A DNA stretch of 64,000 nt, from contig CM049317.1 in NCBI GenBank assembly GCA_026874595.1, positions 29,632,901 to 29,696,900 of the forward strand, written 5' to 3'. The DNA is from Sipunculus nudus (taxonomy: Eukaryota > Annelida > Sipuncula > Golfingiida > Sipunculidae). The position numbers were made by a program, and so were the translations under genes. The notes beneath the pieces are model-generated. The model saw nothing but the letters and a program-made list of their open reading frames with translations. It ran no database searches and had not been told where the DNA came from. Of the stretch, positions 12,801 to 28,303 are shown piece after piece (within the stretch, counting starts at the first letter, position 1; every line of letters begins with the position of its first letter).

Positions 12801-15800
12801 TGTTCCGGCTTCGGTGAGCTTTTCTTCTGCATCTTCCGTAGCCTTATCCTTATCAACTTCATCCTTTCCTTCAGCAGCCAGGTCTGCTGCCGCAGCCTCT
12901 TCCAGGATCCGCTTCAGCTCCTTGGAGATGAGGGGACAGCATGGCAGCAGGTTGTGTTCGTTAAGAGTGTCTTCCAGCAGATCCAGAGCCTCCTTCAGCT
13001 CCTGTTGTTCTGTCTCCGGGCACCTGCTGATACAGTCACTCTGCAAAATATAAATAGCAGTTTGGTGCACTGAAAACAAGACTTCCTACCATGCATTATT
13101 TAATTACTGACATATGCATGTTCTTGTGTTATTATTTGTAAGAAATCAGGTATATTACTGAAACTTTCATATATATAACATACGTCGCCGTCTCTCCTGA
13201 TAACACGAATTACGTCGGGAAAAAAAGCACTTCTCTAATTCTAGCGATTCTGAAGGTATAGCATATCAGGACACATTGGTAAACATAAACAGAGGACTGG
13301 GGTTTGAACTAACACAGCAGACTATACACACTGATTGATACTATTTAAAAATAATAAAGTAATGAGATTTTTTCACGGTCGGACCCCATTCAGGAGCTTA
13401 ATGGGAAGGTCGTGCCTAACGGCCGTGCTTAACTCTCCAAAGAACTTTTCGAGGTTTCCTCAGTGGTACGACTCAGTAAAGGGGACGAATACACTCCCAG
13501 GGCAAGTAGCATATAAAATGCCTGGAAGCGTGTGATAATGCTTGCCAAGCAGTCGGAAACTGAAATGAAATTCTGCAGATGTACATACACTTAGTAAAGC
13601 TAACTTTAAACAAGAGCAGCGCAAATGGTGCGTATTACGCCCATCACATATCTTGTGATCTCTGACCTCATAAATTATGCGTACATTTTGCTGAGAATTT
13701 AATTTAGGTGAGAAACTGTATTGGTTAATACTCATAATGAGTTTCATGAAAATCCACCAAATCTTGTTTGAGTCTTCTCTGTGCCAGCAAAGTGTGGAGA
13801 CCTAAGACCTCATTATATACGCATTGATTCTGCTGGAAATCGATCTAAGGTGAGATATTATACTGATTAATAGATCTGTTGCGATTTAGTAAAATCCTTC
13901 ATATTCCTTGTACGTTATCGCGGCGAAACCACGAATTGACCTGTATAAAGCAGCTTGGTGACCTCTGACCTCATTAAATATGCCTAAATTTTGCTAGTAT
14001 TTTAATTGAAATGTAAAACTTTATTGAAACATATAAATAAGGAGTTCCATGAAAATCCATGGTGACACCAAAGTGTCGTGACCTCTGACCTCAAAAAATG
14101 CGTGGATTTGAGGTGAGAAAATCTATTGATACATAGGTATAACCAGGTTCATGAAAATACCTATCATGGTGCCACCAGAGAGTCGTGACCTGACCTCATA
14201 AATATGCGTGGATTTGGCTGGAAATCGGACTTAGGCGAGATAATTTATTGACTAATATTACTCTTGATTTTTTTTTTCAAAATCCATCGAATTCCTCGTA
14301 TTCCACAGCGACACCACAAAGAAGCCTAGTGACCTCTGACCTGATTAAATATGCGTGAATTAGGTCCTAATCGAACTCAGGGGAGATAATCTGTTGAAAG
14401 TAGTTATGGTGAGTTCGTGAAAAGCCAATGTAAACATTTGTAAGTTATCGCGGCGACACTAAAAGTAAACGGAAGGCCGGACGGCACGACGAACAGACGG
14501 ACCGACCGTAGGTTTATCATAATACGTCCCGTCCTATACGGGCGTATAAAAATGGAGACGGTTACCTCCAACAAAAATGTATAAAAATAAAAAAAAATGG
14601 GGGTATGGGAATATTGGGGTACCTTTGACACACGTATTTTTCATTTCGGTAACTGCCGCTTCTGCTACTCAACACCATTCAATATTCAAATGTTGAACGA
14701 TTTAGAAGTTAGCAACATCTATCTTTTCGATTAAACCTGAGATTTAATTATATTTCAGCCTAAGTACTTAAACGTTTTGTATTCCTGTTGGTTATCCACT
14801 CAAATGTATATGAATATAAAAATGAATTATCCAGTTTCAATACCTTACTCAAACGTCACTAAATGAACACAAGATGAGAACCAACAAGTTTTCCCGTTAT
14901 TGATAATGAAGACATTTTTTAGGTACTTCACGTACAAGGTAGGCATGAACAGGATTAAGCTGACGCTAATGTTTGTGGGCGCGCGTGTTTGTGTGAACTG
15001 CTGTAGCATGTTATATTAAAGGAACGGGGATATTGCAACGGCCCATATCAAATGTACGTCCTGAGTATTTAGTTTTAACCTCCCTTGCCAGAAGCTACAA
15101 GTTTGGAACCATAGGGTTTTCGATGTCTTTCATTGCTGCTTGAAATCAGTCGTACATTCTTTTAAATATTTGGGAAAGACTCATTTTACCTTAGTACATG
15201 GGACGTCTGGTAAATAGGCTGTCAGCTTCTCTAATAAACACAAGGCCAGGTTCTTCCATAGTTTCTTCAAGGCAGCTCGTGTGTCTTCGTCTGCGCTGAA
15301 AAATTAAAGATCAATTATATTTCAAATATTCTTAATCTTATGATACAACTAATCAAGGATATGTAATTGCACGGCAGGAATATATATAACTTTTTCAAAG
15401 CTACGGTATTAAAGTATTAAAAACATAAAATACATTGATACAGTAAACCTCGAAATTATGACCACCATCGGGACCTCAAGATCGATTGAGTGGTCGCATT
15501 TTCGAAGTGGTTATCTAATTATTGATATAAAGAGCTAAAAAGAATTGGGACCGTGAAAAAGCGGTCGATATTTTTAGGTGGTCACTAAACCGAAGTGGTC
15601 GTTTGGTCTGTTGATCTGTAAATTCTTGGAATTGTACGGTAAGAACATATATTATTTTTCACCATATCTTTAAACTAAAGTAACTTTTCAAGATCTGGGA
15701 TATTTAATACACAATGTACCAGGTCAGCGCATGAAGGCTTGTCTCATCTGGTCCTGGCAGCAGGACGTACACGGATGGTACCACGTGCTCGTTTTCTGAA

Positions 15801-18800
15801 GCGTCCTTGACCTTCATAAAAAAAAACAGCAATTACTAAGAAAAAATATTCTCTAGAACATTTTTCATTTTCTTCAATTAATGGCAATGCAATTGGTTAC
15901 CATTTGTACAATTTTCTTCTAGTTAATCACAATTTTATCAGTTTACTTTACATACGATATTTCTAAGGCCATATTAACTAAGACTTTGGAATGAGCACAA
16001 CACAATGTTATCGAATCAGAGCCCTTGTTTATTTTGTATTATTTTTCTATCTCATATACCTAATCGAATTTCTTTAGCATTGCCTTGTTACAGTAACTTA
16101 ATGACTTACTACTCGACAGTTATAACTAAAATGCAAATTTAAAAAAGCCGAGCTGCGTCTGGCTCTGTAAACCAAGTGTTACTATCTCTTTCTCAAACTT
16201 GTTGACATTCATGTGAAAAACTTAATTAAAACATTAAAGTTGGACAGATGGAATAACCAATATGAACAATATGGTCTCCGATACCATACCTAAATAATAA
16301 CATGCAACGTGTTTTTATTTACGTTTTATAAGTAAATAAAATAAAGGTTTATTTAGTCACTGACCTTCCAGGCTTGTGAGTTGCTGTTGTCAGTTAAAAG
16401 TAAGGTACTACCCTCCCTGATGAAGTTCTGAAATAGAGTCAGGTGGTCAATATTACTATCAACTTACAGTACACTCCAGGGGACTGTCATCGGTCATGTT
16501 TTGTGGAACACATATAAAAGACAATAAGAGAAACTGTTCCTCATAAAGGGTCTTAAGAAAAATTATCAATTGATTGGCTGAAACCTCCTTTATGTCTTCA
16601 TGCTAATTTATCTGACCTATATTGCATTTTATTTCATATTCTGCTGAATTTCCTATTTCTCTCATTTTCATGAGCATTGTATATTACTTTGTTTGTCACA
16701 GTCATATACTTTTATGTTTAAAATCATATCTTGCAGTGTCATTTTGACATGAGCCACTTTTATCACATTGTCATTGTTCAATGTATTTTATATGAATTTA
16801 CATTGTATTCATTGTATTTGCCAAGATGGCTCTGTGCCAGGTCAGAAAATTTTGCCTGAACTGGTTACCCTGTATAAATATGTTTAAATAAAATTCTAGT
16901 AAAACAAGTTTCATCAAGGGGGGATTTACACTCTGCAAACAACTGTTATAAATCCGAGATGAAAGACAGGTCCTTCAATCATAAGAAATCTTTATTTTTT
17001 TTCAATTTTCAGAAATTGTTTTAAATTCTACCAAAACATATGAGGTACAGGTTGTCATATCCAGGCTGAGCATGTGATTATTAAAAAATAAAAATAATAT
17101 TAGAATTGTGTAGAGCTTATACATAAGATGACAATCAGGTACAACAGTAAATAACCATTCACTTTCTCAAGATACTGTTACAGTTTAATGGTTTATACAT
17201 AGTTATATTAGGTTATTTTGTTTAAACACTGGAGCTGACCTGTCCGTCACTGTATGAGCTGAGAGCCACAGCTGGTATTGGCTGCTCTAAGGGGTTACAC
17301 CTGAGGTGTACTGGCACCAAACTGCCATCCTTGGTTTCAAGTCTCTGAAACATCGCCTCCAGGACCTGCTCTACCTCTAGAATGTTCTGAAATAAAGTAG
17401 AAATTAAAAGTATTTATCAAACTAGAAAAGCACTCAGAAAGCGCAGACCTCCACCAAGGCACCTCATTACTCAAATATGCCATTATCAGAAATGTGTGAT
17501 AAACACAAAACGATATAGTAACTGAATGTCATAACAGACTGACACTGAGCGCCATATAGCGGAAACAAAATTATTTAGGCAGCTCATTACCACAATATGG
17601 AATTGTCAGATATGCAGACTTTTAAAAAAAAATCCTGGATCCAGATATTGATCCGGATCACACCCAAAATTCAATCATTTGTTCCTTGTATGATTGCGGA
17701 GCTGTCCTGAATATCATATCTCATTAATAAGAAAGAAAAACAGACAGACAAACAAACCAACGCCGGCAAATCTAACTTCCCTGGCAGAGGTAATTATATT
17801 TACAAAATAAACGAGTCTGTATAAAGAAATTACCAACACATACATCAAGAATAAAAATAAGAACTGAGTTTTTGTTTGATCTGTCTTACCTTGATGCTTT
17901 TCTCAACTTCTGTTAAGATGGCGTCCTGCTCTTTCAGGTCATCCATCAAGGTCAAGGCCTCCTCTGTTTTCTTTGAACAGTCAACGACTCGTTGACGGGC
18001 CTCGTGAATCATGTGGTGGAACTGTATGAAGAGAAAAATTCACGTGTTAGCATAATCTAAAATCCACTTTAGTTTGCTAAGAATGTATTTAACGTTTGAC
18101 CTGATTTAAACTAAAATTAATATATTCTTTTACATTATATATGTGTATATAAATATAAATATAAATATATATATATATGTGTGTTTGTGTGTGTGTGTGT
18201 GTGTATTACTTAAGTAATTCCCGAAAACAGAAAACTATAAAAGGCAGGGTCACACCAATGGGTGCATATTACACAGAAAAAATGGGCCAATAAGACGCAG
18301 AAAAAGGGTTTCTTCGGAAATCATGAAATTTAATGTGGCTATGATACTACCACGTCTGAACCTATGGGCAAATGATAAATTTTCATTTTCCTTCGATATT
18401 ATCTTCCGTTGCAATAAACTTCTATAAATACCATGCAGACATTTACGTTTATCAATGAATTTTGCAGAGTCGATTATGTTGCGTGGATTTTAAGCCTTTT
18501 TTTCGTTTTTCTCCATTTTGTATTTTTATTTACTTGCCGTGCAGTCAAAAAAAAGTATATTCTTCGGCAGATGCAGCGGTCAGGCAAGATTAATTATTTC
18601 ACTGGACCACATTTTACTACTAAAGTTACAGTTAAAGCATAATTTATATCTGGATCTTTCGTAAAAATAGGTTCCTGTCCCTTCCTATATTATGAATTAA
18701 CAACCGTAAGCATGTTACAACTTATTCTTATTTTTCTAACTATTTTGCTAAATATAGTCTTGATCATTTTACAACTGAAACTGTCGTTAGTAATTACTAA

Positions 18801-21800
18801 TAATTATGAATGGTGGTAACCTGCATAAATGGCACTAAACTAGCAAGGATTATTATACAGACTTGGATGTATTCCTGGGAGTTTGTGTGGTGCACATCTG
18901 CGCATGCCAGCATTCTGCGAAGAGCTGCCCAACGGCTGCGCGCGCATCTCTGGTAGTCCTGGCAACCAAAGTGCGAGTCCGCACCGTCGCCATCTAACTC
19001 CTGGAAACAATGAAAGTAATATAGTATATAAAGTATATATATATAGTTACGAAATAACAGTGAAATGTTCACAGTCAGGAATCACATTTTCTTTCCTCAT
19101 ATCCACACAAAATTGGTCAAAAACGTTACAACAGTATGTATGGGAACTTGACATTTTAGGACATATAATCCTCTCAATTTCCATAATCCGCTACCAGCTA
19201 ATACAATCGAAATTTCCGATTGGACTCTGTATCCTGTGTGGGGCGTCATTATTTACGACAGATAATAATTAATTATAAATGTCTAAAATATATGTGATGC
19301 TTAAACACTAGATAGCAGAAACGGCGATAAGCAAGATGTCTCAGATGCTATGAATTCTAATGAGGAAATTAGTATGAAACAGGGAAAATGGCATAATATA
19401 GCTCTATGTTAATAAGATGTGAGCCAGTAACGCGTTTGGCAAGTTAAAGATAGCAGTACATCAACCTCATTTTGGCTCATTCTTACATGTTATATATACC
19501 ATGTAATTCATTTTAGTAGGCTTTACAAAGGCGGATTCAGGGGAGATGTCCAGGGAGTCTTGACCCCTACTATTTCAGCCACTGCAGCCTTTTTAAACGG
19601 TTTCAGAGCAACCTTTGCGGCCGGGACCCCCCTCCCCCCTCTCCCCCTTCCTTGACCTGTGGACCTGTTTTAGGTTTTAGTCCTCCTGAGCTGGACCCCT
19701 CCTTTTCCTAAATGCTATATTTACCCCTGTTTATATGATTTATGATGAAATCAGATTGTTTACCTCTAGGAGCTCGTTGGAACCTGACACTTTCACCGCC
19801 GCTTCGTCCGCCACGTGTAGAGCGTCCTTGAAATATAGTTATCTTGTTTAAAAAAATATTTTCTATAAATTATTTTTCTATATTATATTTTACAGTCTTA
19901 TAACAATGGGTGTATCGGTTATGGATTTAAAAATATTCTCTAGCAATTAAGTTAACAGTATCATGAACATTATGATCGCTGTATAACGATGAGGACACAA
20001 ATATTAGAAAAAAAATTGATATAAGTAAATATAATTAGTTTTCTCGTACCTACATATAATATAATAACTCTCCTGAACTGTTATAATTATCAAACGCATG
20101 TGCAAGGTAGGATATTATCTTTAGTCCAAATGGTAAAATGATCGAGATGTGATAACTGCAGGGTATATGCAGCTTTTACATTTGTGTGTTATGTTGTTGA
20201 ATTTGATTACAATGAGTATTTTATTATATATACAAATCGGTTACTTACAACATGTATTTTATGGAGCAAGTCCAGTTCTTTGATGAGGTTTTTAGCGCTG
20301 GGATCTTTCACGTCCTGAAACAAATAACAAATGGGTCAAAAGAGCTAATAAGCTTAGTTAAATTAGTCATCGTTATCGATGTTACAATTAACGGTGGTGC
20401 CACTCGACCTATGTCACGAAACTCCTCTGTCGCCATGGAAATGCCCATTCTATGGTCTTGAACTGTCGGGAATTATGCTAAATGTGCCATAAGACGCGTA
20501 TTATTTGCTATATTTTCAAGAAAATCTTTTTGACATTTTTCTCAAAGGGGATATCACAACGCCATATATCAGTAACTACGCTGCTCTGTGTCCTGTGGTC
20601 GAACTTGCAGTGCCATCTGACTTAAAGGGACTAAAACTAAACTGGTCTTCTCGGACTAAATAATGAACGGGTAATATTATGATTACATTAGTGGAATTCG
20701 ACAGCATCAGGATTTCATAACGAAATGTTAAACAACTGCTATTATTTGATGTTGATCGATGGCAAGTAGGTTTGGTATAGACACAGACCCTTGAAATTAT
20801 CAGTAGCACTCGATTAATTCCACATTCTCAGATGTTGTCTAAAATAACAAAATTGTGCATTCAGCTCCAAATTTTAAACATGCGACACCCGCTCTCGTTC
20901 GTCTGATAACATCGATTTTTGCACAGGGCCAAGAATCGGACCAACGAGACCTGGTGTCCCGGTGTAATCTGACCAGCGAGAGCGGGTGCACACATCGTGT
21001 GTAAAATTTTAGGCAGGATGCACAATGCGATATACCGCTCTCTTAACCTGGTCGGTTTATATTTCTTTGCTCTGTGGCACCCTGGTGTTCGAACCCGTAG
21101 AATCTTTGCTATACAAAGCAGTGGGTAAACAAAATAAAAGATTTCGGACGACTGCGGTGTATAACCGATGCGGAAGGAGCGCACTGCAGCGCTGATCTGA
21201 AAGTGTCCCGTCATAGCTGGAACGACCATTTATATCTTACGCTTCCATCCTCAGACTTCGTGACAAGTGTTATAATTCATTAAAACCAATAGTTATAAGT
21301 ACATGGTACACTTTCACTCATCTAACTATGGATGCCAGGTACATGTGTTTTATATTATATCAGAAGAATTCAGGGGAAAAGTTTTTCAGAACCAGTTCTT
21401 AGAAGGATTTTATATTTGTGTTGCTACATATATGACACTGATTTCAAGGATGATTAATAAATCTTCCTTTGTTTTTATTCAACATTCGGATTCTCCTGGT
21501 CCAATTCATTATTTTTGTTAAATTTATATAAATAACACTGTTTTATACCACCTCTAAACTGACGTGAAGTTCTACCGTCTGTTTTACGTCCAGTTTGAAG
21601 GGAGCAGCGCCCTCTGTTGGTTCTTCCTGACCCTCAGCTTGCTCGGCTTCTGGTGCTGCCAGCGCTACTGACGACTGGTCTTTGGTCACGTGCACAGCTT
21701 GTATAAATTCTTCCTAAAAACAAAATGTTTAATACTCATTTTTTAAATCTGTGTTTTGTAACCAAACGTATGATGCAGACAATGAATATAAACGTTACAC

Positions 21801-24800
21801 CCTCCTGTGAAAACGCCTTTCAAACTTTCACTTAATATCACCGACCATCATTTTTTCTCTTTGTACTCTGAATGCCAATCAACGCCATCTAGTATTTTTT
21901 GTTGAAGGTAATCGCCTCCATTTTTTATGGTAACTTAAATGAATGAATTCCGTTCTGGTTTTGGACTACGAGACTGGGCAATTTCACACGCTTCCTCTTA
22001 TTTTATATCCTGGTGTTAACCAGGCCCGGTGACTCCTGCACCTGTGGGAAATAGATATAAAACCGTCCCCAATGCCGGATCATACCACCGCAGAACCCCC
22101 GAAAGGCGCACTAGTTTATGAGTGAAAAAGGTCGTTGGACACAGCCTTACCATTAAGCTTGCCTCATCCTGGGAGGGGGCCGACCGTGAAAAATCTAACC
22201 GCCTCGGTTGAGGTTTGAACTCACGATCTCTCGGCTTTTAGTTCTGTGCTCTATCCGTAAGCCTATAGCACGGAAGCGGGTATCTGGTTTAATGCTCCCG
22301 AAAGCACAGCCCGATATTCGAAATCAAATTGCCTCATGAGACATAACTGTAACTGATGGACTTGATTCAAAGGTATGATCACTGGGGACAAAAATGTTGA
22401 TTACTTATAATAAAATAGCAGCTAGACCTATATATCTTTCTGGTTACGATACCTGAACTGCCGTAGGTTCAGGTGACGTGACGTCATCGCTTTTGCTCTG
22501 AGAGATCGGATCGTCTGGCGGCGGCTGACTGACTGAAAATGAGGCCGGTCCTATCGTCTGCTCCAGTGGTGGCTGGCCGTGTTGGTGGACTTCCAATAAG
22601 ACCTTTCCACTCTGAAAATGTGTAAAGTGGACATTGAAAAATAAAATGGTAAGCAATGAGTTGTCGTATGTTGTGCGGAAAATGCAGTTTACCGTTAAGT
22701 AACAGTAGTCTGTTTATGTTACTGGCGGGCTCAAATTGTTCAGCTATAATACTTAGGGATCCTATTTTATAAATAAATATGGAACAAAAATATCCCTTTA
22801 GAGGGTCATAGTTACTTACTTTTTATAGATAGAGGTATTACGTTTTAGGGAACGTGTGTGAATGATAGATTGTTTATCTGCCTTTTTTAATTAATATCTA
22901 GATGTTTGCGTGAAAATTTGATATTCATATTTTATTACGACATAACATATACTTTCAAGTTTACGATCTTAACCCCCAAAATAAAAGAAATACGTATGTT
23001 TGAAGAAATGATTAGATTTTAGTGTAGATCCGGCACATGATCGGGTTTCAGGAACGTCATCAAGGAATATCCACAAAGAACAGTAGATTTGGGACGAATG
23101 GACGTGGGAATATGGACAGAATATGTGAATGCAAACACGGTTTTGGGATAATTCCACTATAGGAGACCCCCCCCCCCCCTCAACACACACACACACACAT
23201 GGCGGAGGCTGCTTGCATTCCGTAGAATGCAGATTTCTATAATCCGTTCCACACCCCCTGTCCACCTGTTTTTTTGCGATTATCTCTACATAAGACAAAC
23301 TTGCCAAACAGAATTTGCACCAATGGAATAAACAGGCAAAAGTATAATTTTTGGTACCTTGCCTACTCACGATATAAAAATTATATACTTTACGGCCTGG
23401 TTGATATGTCTCATATATATCCGTTGTTCATGGCGTCCCTAATAAGTGGCCATTGTTTGTCCTCCTTGGATATGGATATGATGTAAGGTCACGTAACGGT
23501 GAAGCGCGTGCACGAGAAGAATACAAGTCTCGCTGTTAAAAGGGGTCGGCAGCTCTTGGTACGTCACGTGACTTCATCACTATTCCCTGATGTGCCATTT
23601 TCACAGATTAGTGGCAAGATGTCGCTGCCGAATAGACTAGTTACTCATAAAATAATTTAAATTGTTTACAGGAAAATGACATAAGGTAGCCTGTTATTTC
23701 CATAATTGTTAATTATGCTTTTTTCTCTTTCTGCCTTAAGGACAAAAACTTTTGGCGTTTTTTGTTTCACCAAAAAATAATCGCGAAAAAACAGGTAGAC
23801 AGAGGTACTGGAACGGACAATAGTTAACTGATATAACGTCTTCAGTATTTTTCTTCACACATTTTTGGTTATTCTTACCACTTCTTCTTCGTCATGTGAT
23901 TTCTCGGTCTGAGTCTCGGTGTTGGTGGCCGTGACCTTTTTGACCTCGACCTTGGGTTTTCCCTCATCCTTTTTCTTGAGCAGGTACCTGTTGCAGACGT
24001 CAAAGAGGAGGGTGGCGCTGGCCACAGCCGAGAGCCCCAAGATCGTGTACTGGATGACCAGGAAGTTAGCGGGCAGTTGCGACATCTGGAAGCAAAGCAT
24101 TGAATTAAAAAGTAGTAAATTAGAATTAGGCCAAAAAAAAAGGGTATGGTTCTCAGGCACTTTTTTTCATAAATCAATGCGGGCGGGCGGTATTTTATTT
24201 TTGACCTTTTTTTGTATGTTTCGATAAAATGTTATATGATCAGGGAAAAGCATGTAAAGGACAAGTTTCTTCTTGCTAAGCAGGCAAAAGCACTCAGAAA
24301 AAAGGAAATCGTATCGAAATTGTATTATTTTACCATTTTGAATGACAAAATCACAATAAAAATGTTTGATGCGGGGGGTTAAAATTGACGCGGGCGGTGC
24401 CTGAGAACCATACCTTTTATTTTTTTTGGCCTTAGAGGTACGTTATCATTTACAATTATGTCTATTTTCGGCTTTATACAAATCAAATGTTTTCCAGCAA
24501 AATTAATACAGCACATGGACTTTTTATCTCCAAATCACCTGTTTTATACGTTGTTGTGGTTCAGTGTGGGTAAATTATTAATACAGTCCATATGTTTAGC
24601 GTTCCGAGATCTTGAGTATGCATGATACAAAGAAGAATAATATACATTGTACATCTAAGAATAAACTCCGATTGGAAACTCAAAAAAGTTATTTTTACAT
24701 GACCTTTCCTTTAGACAACTTTCCCAAGAATTTCACAATTCAGTTTAAGCTCCTGCGACATAGATACAAACTTTCCATTTGCAACCAACGCACAAGCCAA

Positions 24801-25931
24801 ATATGTCGGTAGTTTTAGTTCCGCAGCAAAGAATAAAAGGATGGAGTTGATCACATATAACAAGCGTTTAATTAACTCCCTTTGTCTGTCTGTCTGTCTG
24901 TCTGTCTCTTTGTCTCTCTCTCTCTCTCCCTCTCTTTTTGTAGGTAGATTAAGAAAGCCCATCCCAATACGACCTGGTAACAGACTGAAACATACACGCT
25001 TCATACTGAATAAAATAGTACTGACTGGGACCATCCCAAATTACACCTCAATATTTCCACAAGCCCTTTCCATACCCCCTCAGCCCCCCCCCCCCCCCGG
25101 CTCTGTGAGACTCCTCTACCCTCAAAGTTATAAATCCCCCCCCCCCCCTCCCCGCGTCTGTCTGCCTGTTTGTCCGTCTGTCTGTCTGTCGCAGGCGCCC
25201 GCTTTTTTATGTGTATTTGTGTGTGCGTGCGTGCGTGTGTCTTTGTTATGGTGTGAGTTTATCTGTAAATGCCGCTTTCTAAAAAGGAAGATTTCTTGTT
25301 CAATGATCGGTGTCAAAAATTGAAATCCTAGACACCTTGTTAGTCATACTGTCAGTGAAAACGTAACACACGGATGGCAGACTGTCGCTATACATATAAC
25401 CTTACTCGGTCCTTGCATAACCCATACAGTTCAAAATGCTCATAACTCATGTCAGTTGAACCACCTCAAACCATTCATAATCGATAATGTAACAATTACA
25501 CATACGTACTTCATATCTTACTTGTGGTCATTAATATACGTACATAAACTGCCAGAGTTTACACTATTGACCCTTATAAACAACATCTTGATCACAGTTA
25601 TTGAACTTAAAAAAATACTTCATGTATACCCAGTGTGGTATAACCACACATTTCATTCATAAACCACCATGATCAAAGGGCCCATACTTTGTCAAAGCCA
25701 AACAAATCTCTATCATGAATGACCCATTTACTGACGTGTTACTTTCCTTACTCACGCCCATCAGATCAAACACCAGGTCAAAAACACATGACAGCCCTGC
25801 CGGGGATATTCCCATCTGTTAATAAATGCATACACACTCACTGCTTGCGTGACATGTTATCATAATATATTCATTAATTATACTCAGTACTCACGTTGTA
25901 TTCAAAGTCTAGCTATAATGGTTTATATTAT

Positions 25932-25996
<65 letters not shown>

Positions 25997-28257
25997 TAGG
26001 ACATTCAGGAACGCGGGGGTAAGCGTATGTGATGCCCGAAATCTCCTTCGGACACTCGATTCTGTGGGTCCAAGGGTCCGAGCTGATGCGCGAGTTTCTG
26101 GCTGTAGGACCAACATGATCACAGCTGACTCTTGTAGCGGTCACTGACCATTGTGGACCGTACCTCTGACCAGTCAGCTGTGTTAACACTGACCTTTATA
26201 TTTCATTATAATCATATAAGCTTGGTGACGAAAAAGTATGACACAGATCCCTTCACCTTTGGACGCTCTAAAATGATAAATCCCATATATGACACTCAAA
26301 AGTTGAGCCTGTCTATAAATAGTTAGATAAATATTGCATATGGCACCGACCCCTCCATCTGCCCACACAGAGTGAAACTATTCCTTTACTAATTAACTCT
26401 GCTTGTTTATAAGATCATAGTTGAGAACGCCCACTTTCTTTTAACTATTGTTACACCTACCACCATTATGCCCAGAAAATCTGGTATTAAACATCATTCC
26501 AAGAAATCTTAATAAACTCGCAATAACACGACTTACTCGGTCGTGTAATTAAAATCCTAGCTGTTCCCGATTTGCCCTTAACGTGGCTTGAAAAGCAAAA
26601 TCAAAACGTTACTCCTCACCACACTGAGTGATACTATTTAACAGACTGACAGGGGATATTTTAGCTTTACATTAAAAACAAAATCTGTAATTTTTTTTTC
26701 AGACTTGTAAAACATATTCATACACGACTATGGTTGTATATGGACGGTGAGGATCTTGGAACTAGGTCACCATTCCTTTGCTTAAACCAATTTTCAGATA
26801 ATTAAACCTAAAATATCGTCAATGAAATTCCAATTTTAAATTTTGCTTCCATTTCTCGTGTCAATTAATACGAAATGACACATGTTTCAGGTTAATTGAC
26901 AGCGTGCGTTTAAACACAAATACCTTTACACAAACAAACCTGAACAATATACAGATAGAGAGATTGAAAGAAGGGGGAAGGGGCAGTGAGCGGGGATTTT
27001 GGCTTTTATTTTTTGGGGTTTTATAGTGTTGTTTCGGGGGTTGAGAACAGCATGACGAAAATGTGATAAAGACAAAATATTGTTTGATTCTGCATTATTT
27101 CTTCTTTTTGAGGTCTTATGGTCGTCAAACCACACTGTTTTTTTAGCATTAAATTCCATATTAAAATGAATTTTAGCCACAATGAAATGTCTAAGTCTTT
27201 CCTTTGAAGATTTTAAATTTTACATATTTTGTTTTTATTTTATATCTCAAATTTGGCAAATGGCATGACTGTAAAAATAGTATCATATGAAAGTACATAC
27301 AAATATCTCCAGGTGTTTTTATTTTATATTCTTAGTCTTTTTTTCATATCGAATTTTAAATTTAAAAAAAAAATTGGGTGATACAAACAATGTATGATTA
27401 TTTTAAATGGGATATAACAACTAAACTAAAAACGATATAAAAAGGGCATTTGAATTTACATGTGAACAAACGTATATGCAATATTTTACAAATTCACAAA
27501 CATAGCAAATATTGGCACATTAACTTATGGCTTTACTGTTGTGGTTAGTATTAAGCACCGTTCTTTCTGTACGTTCACTCTAATGGAAAAGTAAACTGAC
27601 CATTTACCGTATATTTCAAAGGAAGGTTACAGCGGCATGTATTTTATGAGCACTGGCGGAAAAAATTAAATACATGCTGTAAAATGTAAATATGCGCACT
27701 TGGCAGTTGCTATTGCATCTTCAATTGGTTTGGCATTGAGAGCGAACTATAACTCTTTTGTACATTAATTGTAAGTCTAAAGCGAGTCTTTATTTTATTT
27801 TTATCGAAAACAATCCTTCCTCTGTTACTTATCCTATATGTTTATCCTTCCGCGATTGACGGATTATATATAGACACAATATATAAATGCAGATTGGAAC
27901 CCAGGATGGAACCCATGCATTTACTTAAGGGGTGGTCAATCCCGGGAGGACTTACGAAAATAAAAAAAAACAAAGGTTTTCCAATTCCGAAAAAGGGGGT
28001 GCAGGCCGCAAAATTTGGTCCGGAACCCTTTGATTCGGATGCAAAAAGAGGGGGGTCCGGACCCCCTGGAACCCCCCCCCCCCCCCTCCGGATCCACTTC
28101 TGATAGATATTGATAACAGTTTCTCCAGATTGACGTGGAACCTGGTAACCCTTCGGGCTGATAGTACAAAAAGTTATAAGCAATTTTGATGCTTTTTAAA
28201 AAAAAAACCCACAACTGGTAAGGAGGTAATGGAGGTCAGAGTTGAAAAGGTAACATT

Positions 28258-28303
<46 letters not shown>

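Noticed and set aside
24841-25323. 160-codon frame on the plus strand
   Set aside because: Made almost wholly of (CTGT)n, (CT)n and poly-C translated.
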